NCBI GenBank assembly: GCA_963823045.1
Contig: CAWGKA010000003.1
Span: 62,001-126,000, forward strand
Origin: JADLGL01 sp963823045
Lineage (GTDB): Bacteria; Pseudomonadota; Alphaproteobacteria; Rhizobiales; Kaistiaceae
Direction: 5' to 3'
Length of the DNA stretch: 64,000 nt
Positions 56,207-64,000 of the stretch are shown here, piece after piece. Position numbers and translations under genes: made by a program. Every line of letters begins with the position of its first letter. The first letter of the stretch is position 1. Below the pieces are notes generated by a model, which ran no database searches, had not been told where the DNA came from, and saw nothing but the letters and a program-made list of their open reading frames with translations.

Positions 56207-56971
56207 CTAAAGCACCGTCTCTTCCGCGAGGCCGGGGAAGGTCTGCAGCAGCCAGGTCGAGAGCAGCGTCATCTGGCCGAAGATGAAGAGCAGCCCGACA
56301 ACGACGAGAAAGGCTCCCATCGCCTTCTCGACCTTGCCGAGATGGCGCCGGAATCGGCGCATCAATCCCATGAAAGGGCCGGCAAAGGCGGCCGCAATGA
56401 GGAACGGAATGGCGAGGCCCGCCGAGTAGACGGCGAGCAGGGCGGCGCCCTGGCCGACGGTGTCCTCGCTGCCGGCAAGCGCCAGCATCGTGCCGAGCAG
56501 CGGGCCGATGCAGGGCGTCCAGCCAAAGGCGAACGCCATGCCGATGAGGAACGGGCCGATCAGTCCGGCGCGCCGTTCCGCGGACCTGGAACCGCGCCTC
56601 GCGGTCGAGGAAGGCGATGCGGAAAACGCCAAGGAAGTGCAGGCCCATGCCGATGATGATGATTCCGGCAAGGACCGGGAGCACGGGCTGGCCGAAGATC
56701 TGGACCGAGCGGTTGATCTGCTGGATGCCCTTGCCGATGACGCTCGCGCTGGCCCCAGCGAGATGAAGACGACGGAGAAGCCGAGGACAAAGGCGAGCGC
56801 AGCGATCATGACGCGGCGGAACACGATCGGCGACTTCATGTTGTCGGTGAGGTCATCGAGCGTCACGCCGGCGATGAAGGTCAGATAGGGCGGCACCAGC
56901 GGCAGGACGCATGGCGATACGAAGGAGACGAACCCGGCCCACAGGGCCGCTCCTATTTCGATCCCACCCAT
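56207..56971 (-). CDS. ccdA: Cytochrome c biogenesis protein CcdA (two compensating frameshifts)
   Basis: Six-helix membrane protein that carries reducing power across the membrane for cytochrome c assembly. The N-terminal Cys helix FVSFVSPCVLPLVPPYL and the second Cys region FGWTPCIGPLLGTMLAL are in the main frame. The middle (about 56758 to 56580) is readable only in another frame, ASASVIGKGIQQINRSV to FRIAFLDREARFQVR, giving one missing base near 56758 and one extra base near 56580. The two cancel, so a naive translation has a nonsense centre rich in Arg and Ser. The corrected product is about 254 residues, normal for CcdA. Confidence 0.88.
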   Translation of the reverse strand: MGGIEIGAALWAGFVSFVSPCVLPLVPPYLTFIAGVTLDDLTDNMKSPIVFRRVMIAALAFVLGFSVVFISLGPARASSARASSRSTARSRSSASPCSRSLPESSSSAWACTSLAFSASPSSTARRGSRSAERRAGLIGPFLIGMAFAFGWTPCIGPLLGTMLALAGSEDTVGQGAALLAVYSAGLAIPFLIAAAFAGPFMGLMRRFRRHLGKVEKAMGAFLVVVGLLFIFGQMTLLSTWLLQTFPGLAEETVL

Positions 56972-57075
56972 TTGAGCAATCTAGCCTATTCCGATCGGCG
57001 GAGCCTAGCCGGCGCGCCGCTTATAGGCGCGACCGGGCGCCCGAACGCCTCACCTTTTGTTGAGTCCGGCGGGTG

Positions 57076-57889
57076 TCATATCGCCGCTTCGATGTCGGCG
57101 CGAATGATGACGGCCTCGACCGGATGGAGCTTACCCGGGGATCGGCACGGAACGAAGGCGGCTCTTGGCATAGCGGCCGCCGATGCGTTTCCAGGTGGCG
57201 AGGCTGATGAGCGCTTCGCCTGCCGTCGCCGCGGCGCCGAGCTTGGCGGCGACGTTCACTGTGTCGCCCAAGAGCGGTGAAATCGAGGACGTTCGCCCGC
57301 CCGATCGAGCCGACGAAAGCCGACGCCGCTGTTGAGGCCGGCGCCCAATTGTACGCCGGCGTCGCCGAGGCGTTCGTCCCTCGCGGCCGCAAAGAGATCG
57401 CGGACGGCGGCAAGCGCCCGTGCCGGCATGGTCGGTTCCGGCAACCGAGGGGAAGAACAGCGCCATCACGCCATCGCCGAGGAACTTGTCGACGATGCCG
57501 CAATTGTCGTCGATGACCTCAGCCGTGACCCGGTAGAAGCGCTGCAGGAGGTCGCGGAACGCCTCCGCCGAACCATCGTCCGCCATTGCCGCGGAGGCGC
57601 GGATATCGGCGAACAGCACGCTGACGTCGATATCGGCGCCGCCGGGATGCGTCTCCAGGCGGGCAAGGCAGGCGCTGCAGACGAGCGGATTGGCTGCGGA
57701 CTTCCGGTGCGTTGTCAGGCGCGTGGCGATGCCGCCGATGCCTTGGAACGGCGCCGCGCAAATCTTGCAGCGCGGCGGTCCCGGCAGCTGTCGCCAGAAC
57801 CTCCGCGACCGAGCCACGCTCCGGTCGGCGCCGGACAGGATGTTCTGCCAGTAGGCGGAGCTACCGCCATCCCCGATAATGTTACTCAA
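57076..57889 (-). CDS. Class III adenylate/guanylate cyclase (four frameshifts)
   Basis: A soluble cyclase, broken into several frames in this sequence. From the ATG at 57889, an N-terminal cysteine-containing stretch (RCKICAAPF ... NPLVCSACLARLE), perhaps zinc-binding, precedes the cyclase domain with DVSVLFADIRASAAMADD (metal-binding Asp) and NCGIVDKFLGDGVMALFF. Then other frames carry TMPARALAAVRDLFAAARDE and LNSGVGF, then VGSIGRANVLDFTALG, and finally DTVNVAAKLGAAATAGEAL in the first frame. A last shift restores KLHPVEAVIIRADIEAAI to a stop at 57076. Each break fits one extra base. It may be a real pseudogene or a product of sequencing errors. It overlaps the end of rarA. Confidence 0.75.
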
Positions 57890-59204
57890 CCCCGCCGCTG
57901 CCCCTCGCGCGCCTTAGCTTTGCCCAGTAGTCCAGGCGCTTCCTGATTTCCCGCTCGAAGCCGCGGTCCGGCGGATCGTAGTAGCGCTGGCGTCCCATTT
58001 CTTCAGGAAAATAGTCCTGGCCGGAGAAGGCGTCCGGCGCGTCGTGATCATAGTCGTATCCGGCGCCGTAGCCCTCGTTTCGCATGAGCCGCGTCGGCGC
58101 GTTGAGGATGTGCTTTGGCGGCAGCAGCGAGCCGCTCTCCTTGGCGCTTCGCGTCGCCGCACCGAAGGCACGATAGACGGCATTCGATTTCGGCGCCGTC
58201 GCCAAATAGACACAGGCCTCGGCAAGAGCGAGTTCGCCTTCCGGGCTGCCGAGAAAATCGAAGGCGTCCTTGGCCGCGTTGGCGATCACGAGCGCCTGTG
58301 GGTCGGCAAGGCCGATATCCTCGGTCGCCATGCGCACCAGGCGGCGGCCGAGATAGAGCGGGTCCTCGCCGGCGTCGAGCATACGGGCGAGGTAATAGAG
58401 CGCCGCGTCCGGGTCGGAGCCGCGCACGGCCTTATGCAGCGCGGAGATGAGATTGTAGTGGCCGTCCTGGCCCTTGTCGTAGATCGGCGCGCGCTTCTGG
58501 ACGATTTCAAGAAGCTGCGCCGCATCAAAGACTTCGCCGGGCCGGGCGGCGCGCCAGACCTCCTCGGCGAGCGTCAGCAGCGCGCGGCCGTCGCGGTCGG
58601 CAAGGCGCACGAGCGTCTGCCGCGCTTCGTCAGTCAGCGGCAGGCGCTTCTCCTCGGCGACCTCGGCGCGGGCGACAAGCATCTCCAGCGCATCGACGTC
58701 GAGCGGCTTGAAGACAAGCACACGGGCGCGCGACAGGAGAGCGGCGTTGAGCTCGAAGGATGGGTTTTCGGTCGTGGCGCCGACGAGGCTGACCGTCCCG
58801 TCCTCCATCACCGGCAGGAAGGAATCCTGCTGGGCGCGGTTGAAGCGATGGATCTCGTCGACGAAGAGGAGCGTTCCCTGCCCCTGCTCGCGGCGAACCC
58901 GCGCTGCGGCAAAGGCTTTCTTGAGATCGGCTACGCCCGAGAAGACGGCTGACAGTTGCTCGAAATGAAGATCGGTCTCGTTGGCGAGGAGCCGCGCAAC
59001 GGTCGTCTTTCCGGTGCCCGGCGGGCCCCAGAAGATCAGCGAGCCGAGCGTGCCGGAGGCGAGGATGCGGGTGAGCGCCCCTTCGGACCCGACGAGATGG
59101 GCCTGCCCCAGCACGTCGGCCAGCTTCGTCGGACGCAAGCGGTCCGCCAGCGGGCGTTTCGGGCCCGGCTCATCCATTTTCGCAGCTTCGAAGAGTGTCG
59201 CCAC
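57882..59204 (-). CDS. rarA: Replication-associated recombination protein A (MgsA/WRNIP1 family)
   Basis: AAA+ ATPase that acts at stalled replication forks. The 440-residue product has Walker A in LIFWGPPGTGKTTVARLL, Walker B in LLFVDEIHRFNRAQQD, and the sensor region VGATTENPSFELNAALLSR. The C-terminal tetramerisation region includes LISALHKAVRGSDPDAALYYLARML, typical of the family. The start is a GTG at 59204, chosen because TLFEAAKMDEPGPKRPLADRLRP matches the usual family start; an ATG at 59177 is possible. Its end overlaps the cyclase start by 8 bases, suggesting coupled expression. Confidence 0.96.
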   Translation of the reverse strand: MATLFEAAKMDEPGPKRPLADRLRPTKLADVLGQAHLVGSEGALTRILASGTLGSLIFWGPPGTGKTTVARLLANETDLHFEQLSAVFSGVADLKKAFAAARVRREQGQGTLLFVDEIHRFNRAQQDSFLPVMEDGTVSLVGATTENPSFELNAALLSRARVLVFKPLDVDALEMLVARAEVAEEKRLPLTDEARQTLVRLADRDGRALLTLAEEVWRAARPGEVFDAAQLLEIVQKRAPIYDKGQDGHYNLISALHKAVRGSDPDAALYYLARMLDAGEDPLYLGRRLVRMATEDIGLADPQALVIANAAKDAFDFLGSPEGELALAEACVYLATAPKSNAVYRAFGAATRSAKESGSLLPPKHILNAPTRLMRNEGYGAGYDYDHDAPDAFSGQDYFPEEMGRQRYYDPPDRGFEREIRKRLDYWAKLRRARGSGGVE

Positions 59205-59284
59205 CTAGGGCTCCAGCATGCGACGTATTCAAAATTGGCCGCGCCCGAAGCTACAGGTTTTTGCGCCTTGCCGACAATCGCCCG

Positions 59285-60358
59285 TTACCGCCGAAAGCTC
59301 GGCAGCGTCGCGATGCTTTGGCTGTCGGTCAGGGTCCCGGTGTGCCGATCGACAAGTGTGCCGTCGACATAGACCGCAACTTCATAGCGCGTCGACCCGG
59401 CGCCGCAGGAGCGGAACCGCTCTACGGCCACGTTGTACGTGCCGACGGGAGCCCTACCAGTCGGCCAGAACACGTTCTCCACGGCTGGGTCGTCTGCACA
59501 GAGGCCGTTGGCATCGACATCGAGACGTCCCCCAGAGGCCGATTGCGGGTTGCCGAAATAGATCTCCTCGCCCCTCGGATCGGTGACATGGAGGTCGATA
59601 TCGGCCGCATTGTCCCAGGTCAGCGTGACGCGGACATCGCCGGTCCCGACCTCAACGCCGTTGATCGTCGTCGTCGCGGCCTCGGCCGTCCGGCGCGGGA
59701 ACCAGTCAGGCAGCCAGTCGGGCTCGGGAATGATTTCGGCGTAGATCAGGATGCCCCCGCCGATGACGACGATGATGAGCAGGAAGAAGAGACGGGCAAA
59801 GACCGAGCGGCCGGCGCTGGACACCGTTGTCTTCGGCACCGACGGCGTGGAGCGTTTCGGCTGGCCTGACGATATTGGCGGCGCCTGGCCGGGGCCGGCG
59901 CTCGGCTGAGTTCCGGGAACGCTCGACGGCTTCGGCGCAGCGGTGCTTGCCTTCGTGCCCGACGAAGCTACGCGGCGCCAGAGCTGTTGGCTGTCGGGAT
60001 ATTGCGGATCGAGGCGATAGATCGTCTGGAGACGCTCCATGACGATGTCCCAGAGCTCGTCCTTCGCCTTGTCCGCGGCTTCGTCATAAAGCGCCCGAAG
60101 GAACGCGATGAGGACGCTGTCGCGGACGGGACGGATGACCAAGGTCGATCCCGCGCCGATATCCGCCTCAATCAACGATCGGTCGGGATACAGCGATCGG
60201 TCTGCGGACTCCTCGACAAGTTCGTAATTGAGATTTGCCGGAAGACCGAGCCGTTCGACAAAAACCGGGACGAGGTGGGCGGGCGTCAGCGCCAGGTCGA
60301 CGAGCTGCGCCCAGTACTCGCCCGACGGATCGCGCAGCCTTATAGCGGTGCTGTCCAT
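59285..60358 (-). CDS. Membrane protein with ubiquitin-like N-terminus and YfaP/DUF2135-like C-terminus
   Basis: A 357-residue protein I know of no studied homologue for. Residues 1-78 have the pattern of a ubiquitin-like beta-grasp domain: TPAHLVPVFVERLGLP, then NYELVEESADRSLYPDRSL, and EADIGAGSTLVIRPV. A helical part (80-130), a Pro/Ser-rich linker (132-182) and one membrane helix (189-208) follow. The C-terminal domain (about 238-345) starts DVRVTLTWDNAADIDLHVTD with GEEIYFGN and GGRLDVDA, like YfaP/DUF2135 domains. With the N-terminus inside, the C-terminal domain would be periplasmic. The ATG at 60358 has a G-rich ribosome site; a start at 60397 is less likely. Confidence 0.7.
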   Translation of the reverse strand: MDSTAIRLRDPSGEYWAQLVDLALTPAHLVPVFVERLGLPANLNYELVEESADRSLYPDRSLIEADIGAGSTLVIRPVRDSVLIAFLRALYDEAADKAKDELWDIVMERLQTIYRLDPQYPDSQQLWRRVASSGTKASTAAPKPSSVPGTQPSAGPGQAPPISSGQPKRSTPSVPKTTVSSAGRSVFARLFFLLIIVVIGGGILIYAEIIPEPDWLPDWFPRRTAEAATTTINGVEVGTGDVRVTLTWDNAADIDLHVTDPRGEEIYFGNPQSASGGRLDVDANGLCADDPAVENVFWPTGRAPVGTYNVAVERFRSCGAGSTRYEVAVYVDGTLVDRHTGTLTDSQSIATLPSFRR

Positions 60359-60501
60359 GGCGGTCCCCCCTTGGGTCGTTGCCGACCAGACCTCCATGCC
60401 GACGATGCGCGCCGGCGACTAGCGCGGATCATAGCGTCAGAGTTGCAGAAATTCGAGAGCCGGGTTGGAACGACTCGGATGTGGTCGGTGTGGCTTGAGA
60501 C

Positions 60502-60840
60502 CTAAGGCTGTGGCGAGGAGGCGATCGCACGGCTGCGGCGAATGACTGCCCTAATCCAAATACCAGCACTCAGCATCACGATGCCGAGGCCTGAGAGGAC
60601 AGGCAGGAACCAACCTGGCAGCTCACTGCTATCCGAGCCTGTGCCACCCGCTGATCCGTTTCCTACAAGGAGTGCCATGAGCAATGCGAATGCCCAGAGG
60701 AAGGCTATTGCGTAGCCGAAGAGTGACAGGAAGAACGCGCAGCCAAGGGCGACTGCTTGCCCTTGGTCAAGTCGGTTAGGTTCCGGCCGCGGTTCGGGTC
60801 CGTCGAGGTAGGTCTGCCACTCCTCACGCGAGGAAGGCAT
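60502..60840 (-). CDS. Small membrane protein of unknown function
   Basis: A 112-residue protein with two predicted membrane helices (about residues 30-56 and 76-98), a charged, Pro-rich N-terminus (SSREEWQTYLDGPEPRPEPN) and a basic tail (RAVIRRSRAIASS). No family is recognised. It begins 15 bases after the rplQ stop on the same strand, so it may be read through from the ribosomal operon, but there is no strong ribosome site. Codon composition is a little lower in GC than that of the ribosomal genes. Real but poorly supported. Confidence 0.5.
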   Translation of the reverse strand: MPSSREEWQTYLDGPEPRPEPNRLDQGQAVALGCAFFLSLFGYAIAFLWAFALLMALLVGNGSAGGTGSDSSELPGWFLPVLSGLGIVMLSAGIWIRAVIRRSRAIASSPQP

Positions 60841-60855
60841 TCAGCCAGGCGGCAG

Positions 60856-61278
60856 CTACGCGGCCTCGGCGCCGCCTTCGGCCTCGACGCGGGCACGGTC
60901 GGCGGCGCCCTTCGCCTCGGGATCACGGTCGACCAGTTCGATCACCGCCATCGGGGCCGAGTCGCCATAGCGGAAACCGGCCTTGAGAACGCGGGTGTAG
61001 CCACCCGGACGGCTCTCATAACGCGGCGCCAGCGTGGCGAAGAGCTTGTTGACGGCGTCCTCGTCGCGGATGCGGGCAATCGCGAGACGCCGGGCATGGA
61101 GATCGCCACGCTTGCCGAGCGTCACCAGACGATCGACGATCGGCTTCAGCTCCTTCGCCTTGGGCAGCGTCGTGACGATCTGCTCATGGACGATCAGCGA
61201 GGCCGCCATATTGGCGAACATCGCCTTCCGGTGGCTCGAGTCCCGGTTCAGCTTGCGGCCGGAATTGCCGTGGCGCAT
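60856..61278 (-). CDS. rplQ: 50S ribosomal protein L17
   Basis: Large-subunit ribosomal protein, last ribosomal gene of the alpha operon. The 140-residue product begins RHGNSGRKLNRDSSHRKAMF, almost invariant for L17, and contains FANMAASLIVHEQIVTTLPKAKEL and the middle YTRVLKAGFRYGDSAPMAVIEL. The C-terminal extension rich in Ala and Glu (GAADRARVEAEGGAEAA) is common in alphaproteobacteria. It lies 41 bases after rpoA, the usual order. Confidence 0.98.
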   Translation of the reverse strand: MRHGNSGRKLNRDSSHRKAMFANMAASLIVHEQIVTTLPKAKELKPIVDRLVTLGKRGDLHARRLAIARIRDEDAVNKLFATLAPRYESRPGGYTRVLKAGFRYGDSAPMAVIELVDRDPEAKGAADRARVEAEGGAEAA

Positions 61279-61319
61279 GGCTCAGTCTCCATTTCCTGCC
61301 CGCCAAGCGGGCGGCGCAC

Positions 61320-62336
61320 TCAATAGTGGTCTTCGTACCGCTTGGCCAGATCTTCGATGTTCTCCGGCGGCCAATTGGCGACTTCCATGCCGAGATGGAG
61401 ACCCATCTGCGCCAGGACTTCCTTGATCTCGTTCAGCGACTTGCGGCCGAAATTCGGGGTGCGGAGCATCTCGGTTTCGGTCTTCTGGATGAGGTCGCCG
61501 ATATAGACGATGTTGTCGTTCTTCAGGCAGTTCGCCGAACGCACCGAAAGCTCGAGCTCGTCGACCTTCTTCAGGAGCGCCGGGTTGAAGGCAAGCTCCG
61601 GAATCTCCTCTGCGACGGTCTCCTTCTCGGGCTCCTCGAAGGTGATGAAGATCGACAGCTGGTCCTGCAGGATGCGCGCTGCATAGGCGATCGCGTCATC
61701 CGGCCTGATCGAGCCGTCGGTCTCGACCGTCAGCGTCAGCTTGTCATAGTCGAGAACCTGGCCCTCGCGGGTGTTCTCGACCTTGTACGAAACCTTGCGG
61801 ATCGGCGAGTAGAGGCTGTCGATCGGGATGAGACCGATCGGGGCGTCCTCGGGACGGTTGAGATCGGCCGGGACATAGCCCTTGCCGGTGTCGACCGTGA
61901 ATTCCATGCGGATCTCGGCGCCCTCGTCGAGGGTGCACAGGACGAGATCGGGGTTGAGAACCTCGACGTCGCCAACCGTCTGGATATCGCCTGCCGTTAC
62001 GACGCCCGGACCGGACTTGCGCAAAACCATGCGCTTCGGCCCCTCGCCTTCCATCTTGATGGCGACTTCCTTGATGTTGAGGACGATGTCGGTGACGTCC
62101 TCACGGACGCCGGCGATCGACGAGAATTCGTGCAAAACGCCGTCGATCTGAACCGAGGTCACGGCCGCGCCCTGCAGCGACGACAGAAGAACGCGACGAA
62201 GCGCGTTGCCCAGCGTCAGGCCAAAGCCACGCTCAAGCGGCTCGGCGACGACGGTGGCAAAGCGCTGTGCATCGGTGCCCGGTGCGATTTCCAGCGCGTT
62301 CGGTTTGATCAGTTCTTGCCAGTTTCTACGGATCAC
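61320..62336 (-). CDS. rpoA: DNA-directed RNA polymerase subunit alpha
   Basis: Alpha subunit that nucleates RNA polymerase assembly and contacts promoter upstream elements and activators. The start is a GTG at 62336, with AAGGA about 10 bases upstream; it gives RRNWQELIKPNALEI, the normal opening, and a 338-residue protein. The N-terminal assembly domain includes GFGLTLGNALRRVLLSSLQGAAV, and the C-terminal helix-hairpin-helix domain includes LSVRSANCLKNDNIVYIGDL and LRTPNFGRKSLNEIKEVL. The in-frame ATG further upstream at 62462 runs into rpsK and is not used. Confidence 0.98.
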   Translation of the reverse strand: MIRRNWQELIKPNALEIAPGTDAQRFATVVAEPLERGFGLTLGNALRRVLLSSLQGAAVTSVQIDGVLHEFSSIAGVREDVTDIVLNIKEVAIKMEGEGPKRMVLRKSGPGVVTAGDIQTVGDVEVLNPDLVLCTLDEGAEIRMEFTVDTGKGYVPADLNRPEDAPIGLIPIDSLYSPIRKVSYKVENTREGQVLDYDKLTLTVETDGSIRPDDAIAYAARILQDQLSIFITFEEPEKETVAEEIPELAFNPALLKKVDELELSVRSANCLKNDNIVYIGDLIQKTETEMLRTPNFGRKSLNEIKEVLAQMGLHLGMEVANWPPENIEDLAKRYEDHY

Positions 62337-62427
62337 GTTGCGTGTGTCCTTTCGCTCAGAATCCGTCGTCCGATGCGCTCGTTCGCGGCCGGCGACAGTG
62401 TATCGGTCGAGTCCATGCTCTCGCGTC

Positions 62428-62817
62428 CTAGACGCGGCGCCGCTTGCGTGGGCGGCAGCCATTGTGCGGGATCGGGGTCACGTCGCGGATCGACGTGACG
62501 ACGAAGCCCGCCGACTGCAGCGCGCGAAGCGCCGATTCACGGCCCGAACCCGGCCCGGAGACTTCCACTTCCAGTGTCTTCATGCCGTGCTCAGCCGCCT
62601 TGCGCGCGGCATCTTCGGCGGCCATCTGCGCCGCGTAAGGGGTCGACTTGCGCGAGCCCTTGAACCCCATGGTGCCGGCCGACGACCAGGAAATTGCGTT
62701 TCCCTGCGCATCGGTGATGGTGATCATGGTGTTGTTGAAGGTCGAATTCACATGCGCCACGCCGGTGGCGATGTTCTTTCGTTCGCGACGCTTGACGCGA
62801 GCTGCTTCTTTGGCCAT
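62428..62817 (-). CDS. rpsK: 30S ribosomal protein S11
   Basis: Small-subunit protein of the ribosomal platform, near the Shine-Dalgarno helix. The 129-residue product contains the near-invariant NIATGVAHVNSTFNNTMITI, GNAISWSSAGTMGFKGSRKS, and the C-terminal DVTPIPHNGCRPRKRRRV. It lies between rpsM and rpoA. A strong GC hairpin sits in the short gap to rpsM. Confidence 0.98.
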   Translation of the reverse strand: MAKEAARVKRRERKNIATGVAHVNSTFNNTMITITDAQGNAISWSSAGTMGFKGSRKSTPYAAQMAAEDAARKAAEHGMKTLEVEVSGPGSGRESALRALQSAGFVVTSIRDVTPIPHNGCRPRKRRRV

Positions 62818-62872
62818 TGCAGTTTCCTGTCCGTGATATCAGCGCCGCCGTAATGCCAGCGGCTCCACCAAC

Positions 62873-62891
62873 CCCGCCGTTGCGCGGCGGG
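62873..62891 (-). other. Hairpin between rpsM and rpsK
   Basis: A seven-pair stem, CCCGCCG-loop-CGGCGGG, starts 2 bases after the rpsM stop codon on the transcribed (minus) strand and is followed by TTGG rather than a T-run. It could slow or partially stop transcription, or protect the mRNA end. It is not a standard terminator. Confidence 0.5.
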
Positions 62892-62893
62892 TA

Positions 62894-63262
62894 TTACTTC
62901 TTCTTCCCCGCGATCGCCTTTGCCGGCCCCTTGCGGGTGCGGGCGTTGGTATGCGTCCGCTGGCCGCGCACCGGGAGGCCGCGGCGATGGCGCAGGCCGC
63001 GATAGCAGCCCAGATCCATCAACCGCTTGATATTCATCGCGACGTCGCGGCGGAGGTCGCCCTCGACCATGTAGTCACGGTCGATCATCTCGCGGATCTG
63101 AATGACTTCGGCGTCCGACAGTTCGTTGACGCGGCGCTCGGCCGGGATGTTCACCTTGGTGGTGATCTCCTTCGCCTTGGAGGCGCCGATGCCGTGAATA
63201 TACTGAAGCGCGATAACAACGCGCTTGTTCGTAGGAATGTTGACGCCTGCGATGCGTGCCAC
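62894..63262 (-). CDS. rpsM: 30S ribosomal protein S13
   Basis: Small-subunit head protein that contacts the P-site tRNA and the large subunit. The start is the GTG at 63262, giving ARIAGVNIPTNKRVVIALQ and a 122-residue protein of normal length; GGGAG lies about 10 bases upstream. The middle YIHGIGASKAKEI and the C-terminal RHRRGLPVRGQRTHTNARTR are characteristic. The in-frame ATG at 63400 lies far upstream with no conserved sequence. It follows adk in the usual order. Confidence 0.98.
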   Translation of the reverse strand: MARIAGVNIPTNKRVVIALQYIHGIGASKAKEITTKVNIPAERRVNELSDAEVIQIREMIDRDYMVEGDLRRDVAMNIKRLMDLGCYRGLRHRRGLPVRGQRTHTNARTRKGPAKAIAGKKK

Positions 63263-63405
63263 TCGACCCGTCTCCCGGAAAAGCCTGCTCTCGTCCGCCT
63301 TAACGCAGTAAATCGGCGTCCCGCCCCACAGAGGCACGGCGCCGATCAAGCTCGATAGCAGATGTTGCTGGTAGATAGCGACCCGACTGGTCGCCGTCAA
63401 CCGTT

Positions 63406-64000
63406 CTAGCGTGAAGCTCCTGCAATTTCTTGGTTTTCCAGGAGATCGGCGATGCCCTTGGTCACCTCGTCAATCGCCTGCATGCCATCGACACGGCGAA
63501 GGCGGTCGCTCGTCTCGTAATAGGCTGAAACCGGGGCGGTCTGCGCCCGGTAGACTTCGAGCCGGCGCTTCACCGTCTCTGGGTTGTCGTCGGCGCGGGC
63601 GCCGCCCGTTTCCTTGGCGCGGCCTTCGATTCGGGCAAGCAGCGCGCCTTCGTCGACGGACAGCTCGATAACGGCGTCGAGGGGAAGCCCCCTCTCCTGC
63701 ATCAGCGCGTCGAGGCCTTCGGCCTGGGCGACGGTGCGCGGGAAGCCGTCAAGGATGAAGCCATTGGCGCAGTCCGGCTCCTCGAATGCGGTCGGCGATG
63801 ACGCCGATCACGACCTCATCGGGAACCAGATCACCGCGCTCCATGATCTCGGCGGCCTTGAGGCCAACCGGCGTCTTGGCGGCAACGGCCGCGCGCAGCA
63901 TGTCTCCGGTCGAAAGATGGGCGACGTTGAGGCGTTCCGTCAGACGAACGGCCTGCGTCCCCTTGCCCGATCCCGGCGGACCGAGGAGGACGAGCCTCAT
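63406..64000 (-). CDS. adk: Adenylate kinase (single-base frameshift)
   Basis: Interconverts ATP and AMP with two ADP. The N-terminal part from the ATG at 64000, RLVLLGPPGSGKGTQAVRL, holds the P-loop and is followed by HLSTGDMLRAAV and DLVPDEVVIGVIADRI. The frame breaks near 63782, where one extra base appears. The corrected reading runs EEPDCANGFILDGFPRTVAQ into the second frame, MQERGLPLDAVIEL, to the C-terminus GIADLLENQEIAGASR. The corrected protein is about 197 residues, the short form without a zinc-finger-type LID. Essential in most bacteria, so the frameshift is probably an error. Confidence 0.94.

Overview
The window is GC-rich and reads as a chromosomal segment of an alphaproteobacterium, most likely of the order Hyphomicrobiales (Rhizobiales). 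The evidence is the pdhA-pdhB-DUF5076-pdhC...lpdA...lipA...coq10 cluster, an IalB-family protein, tandem YeeE/YedE genes, a GAAC-N7-GAAC operator of the alphaproteobacterial LexA type in front of lexA, and the adk-rpsM-rpsK-rpoA-rplQ ribosomal order. No genus can be named from the sequence alone. Most of it is core housekeeping DNA. No prophage, CRISPR array, intact insertion sequence or integrase was seen.

Layout. 1-9.3 kb (mostly minus strand): pyruvate dehydrogenase and lipoate genes, interrupted by an oppositely oriented MFS transporter and a GNAT gene, plus a GlsB-like membrane protein, a DUF1801 protein and an FtsB/DivIC-like protein. 9.3-18.6 kb: exported rhodanese, enolase, a DUF1835 gene coupled to queF, then pyrG, secG, tpiA and a PpiD-like chaperone. 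18.6-23 kb: trpE, a small exported protein, trpG, trpD, trpC, then lexA. 24.6-27.7 kb: a SAM methyltransferase and comEC. 27.7-34.5 kb: cell-envelope genes (two predicted outer-membrane barrels, a second GlsB-like protein, a large repeat-containing OmpA-domain protein) separated by long gene-poor stretches. 34.9-36.4 kb: tRNA-Ser(UGA) beside a lower-GC gene for a RecB-like PD-(D/E)XK protein. 36.5-45.6 kb: a divergent two-gene molybdenum hydroxylase, TerC, two YeeE/YedE proteins, a UbiH-like monooxygenase, an AEC carrier, HspQ and IalB. 45.7-52.8 kb: divergent mfd and recG, GNAT, TauE/SafE. 52.8-59.2 kb: glmS, glmU, ccdA, an adenylate cyclase and rarA. 59.3-64 kb: a ubiquitin-like/YfaP-like membrane protein, a small membrane protein and the 3' end of the ribosomal protein superoperon up to adk.

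How the genes work together. The pdh genes, lpdA and lipA form the pyruvate dehydrogenase complex and supply its lipoyl cofactor. trpE/G/D/C make tryptophan from chorismate. glmS and glmU make UDP-N-acetylglucosamine. lexA, mfd, recG and rarA serve DNA repair.

Quality warning. Nine genes (trpE, the small exported gene at 20.1 kb, lexA, the methyltransferase, the OmpA-domain gene, glmS, ccdA, the cyclase and adk) carry about 15 single-base indels, 13 of them apparent insertions. Several of these genes are normally essential, so sequencing or assembly error is the simplest reading. These genes are annotated as single loci spanning the frameshifts. The observations most worth following up are the in-frame palindromic repeat in pdhC, the RecB-like gene beside tRNA-Ser, the ubiquitin-like/YfaP-like protein, the altered active site of the XdhB-like protein and the tandem coil repeats of the OmpA-domain protein.
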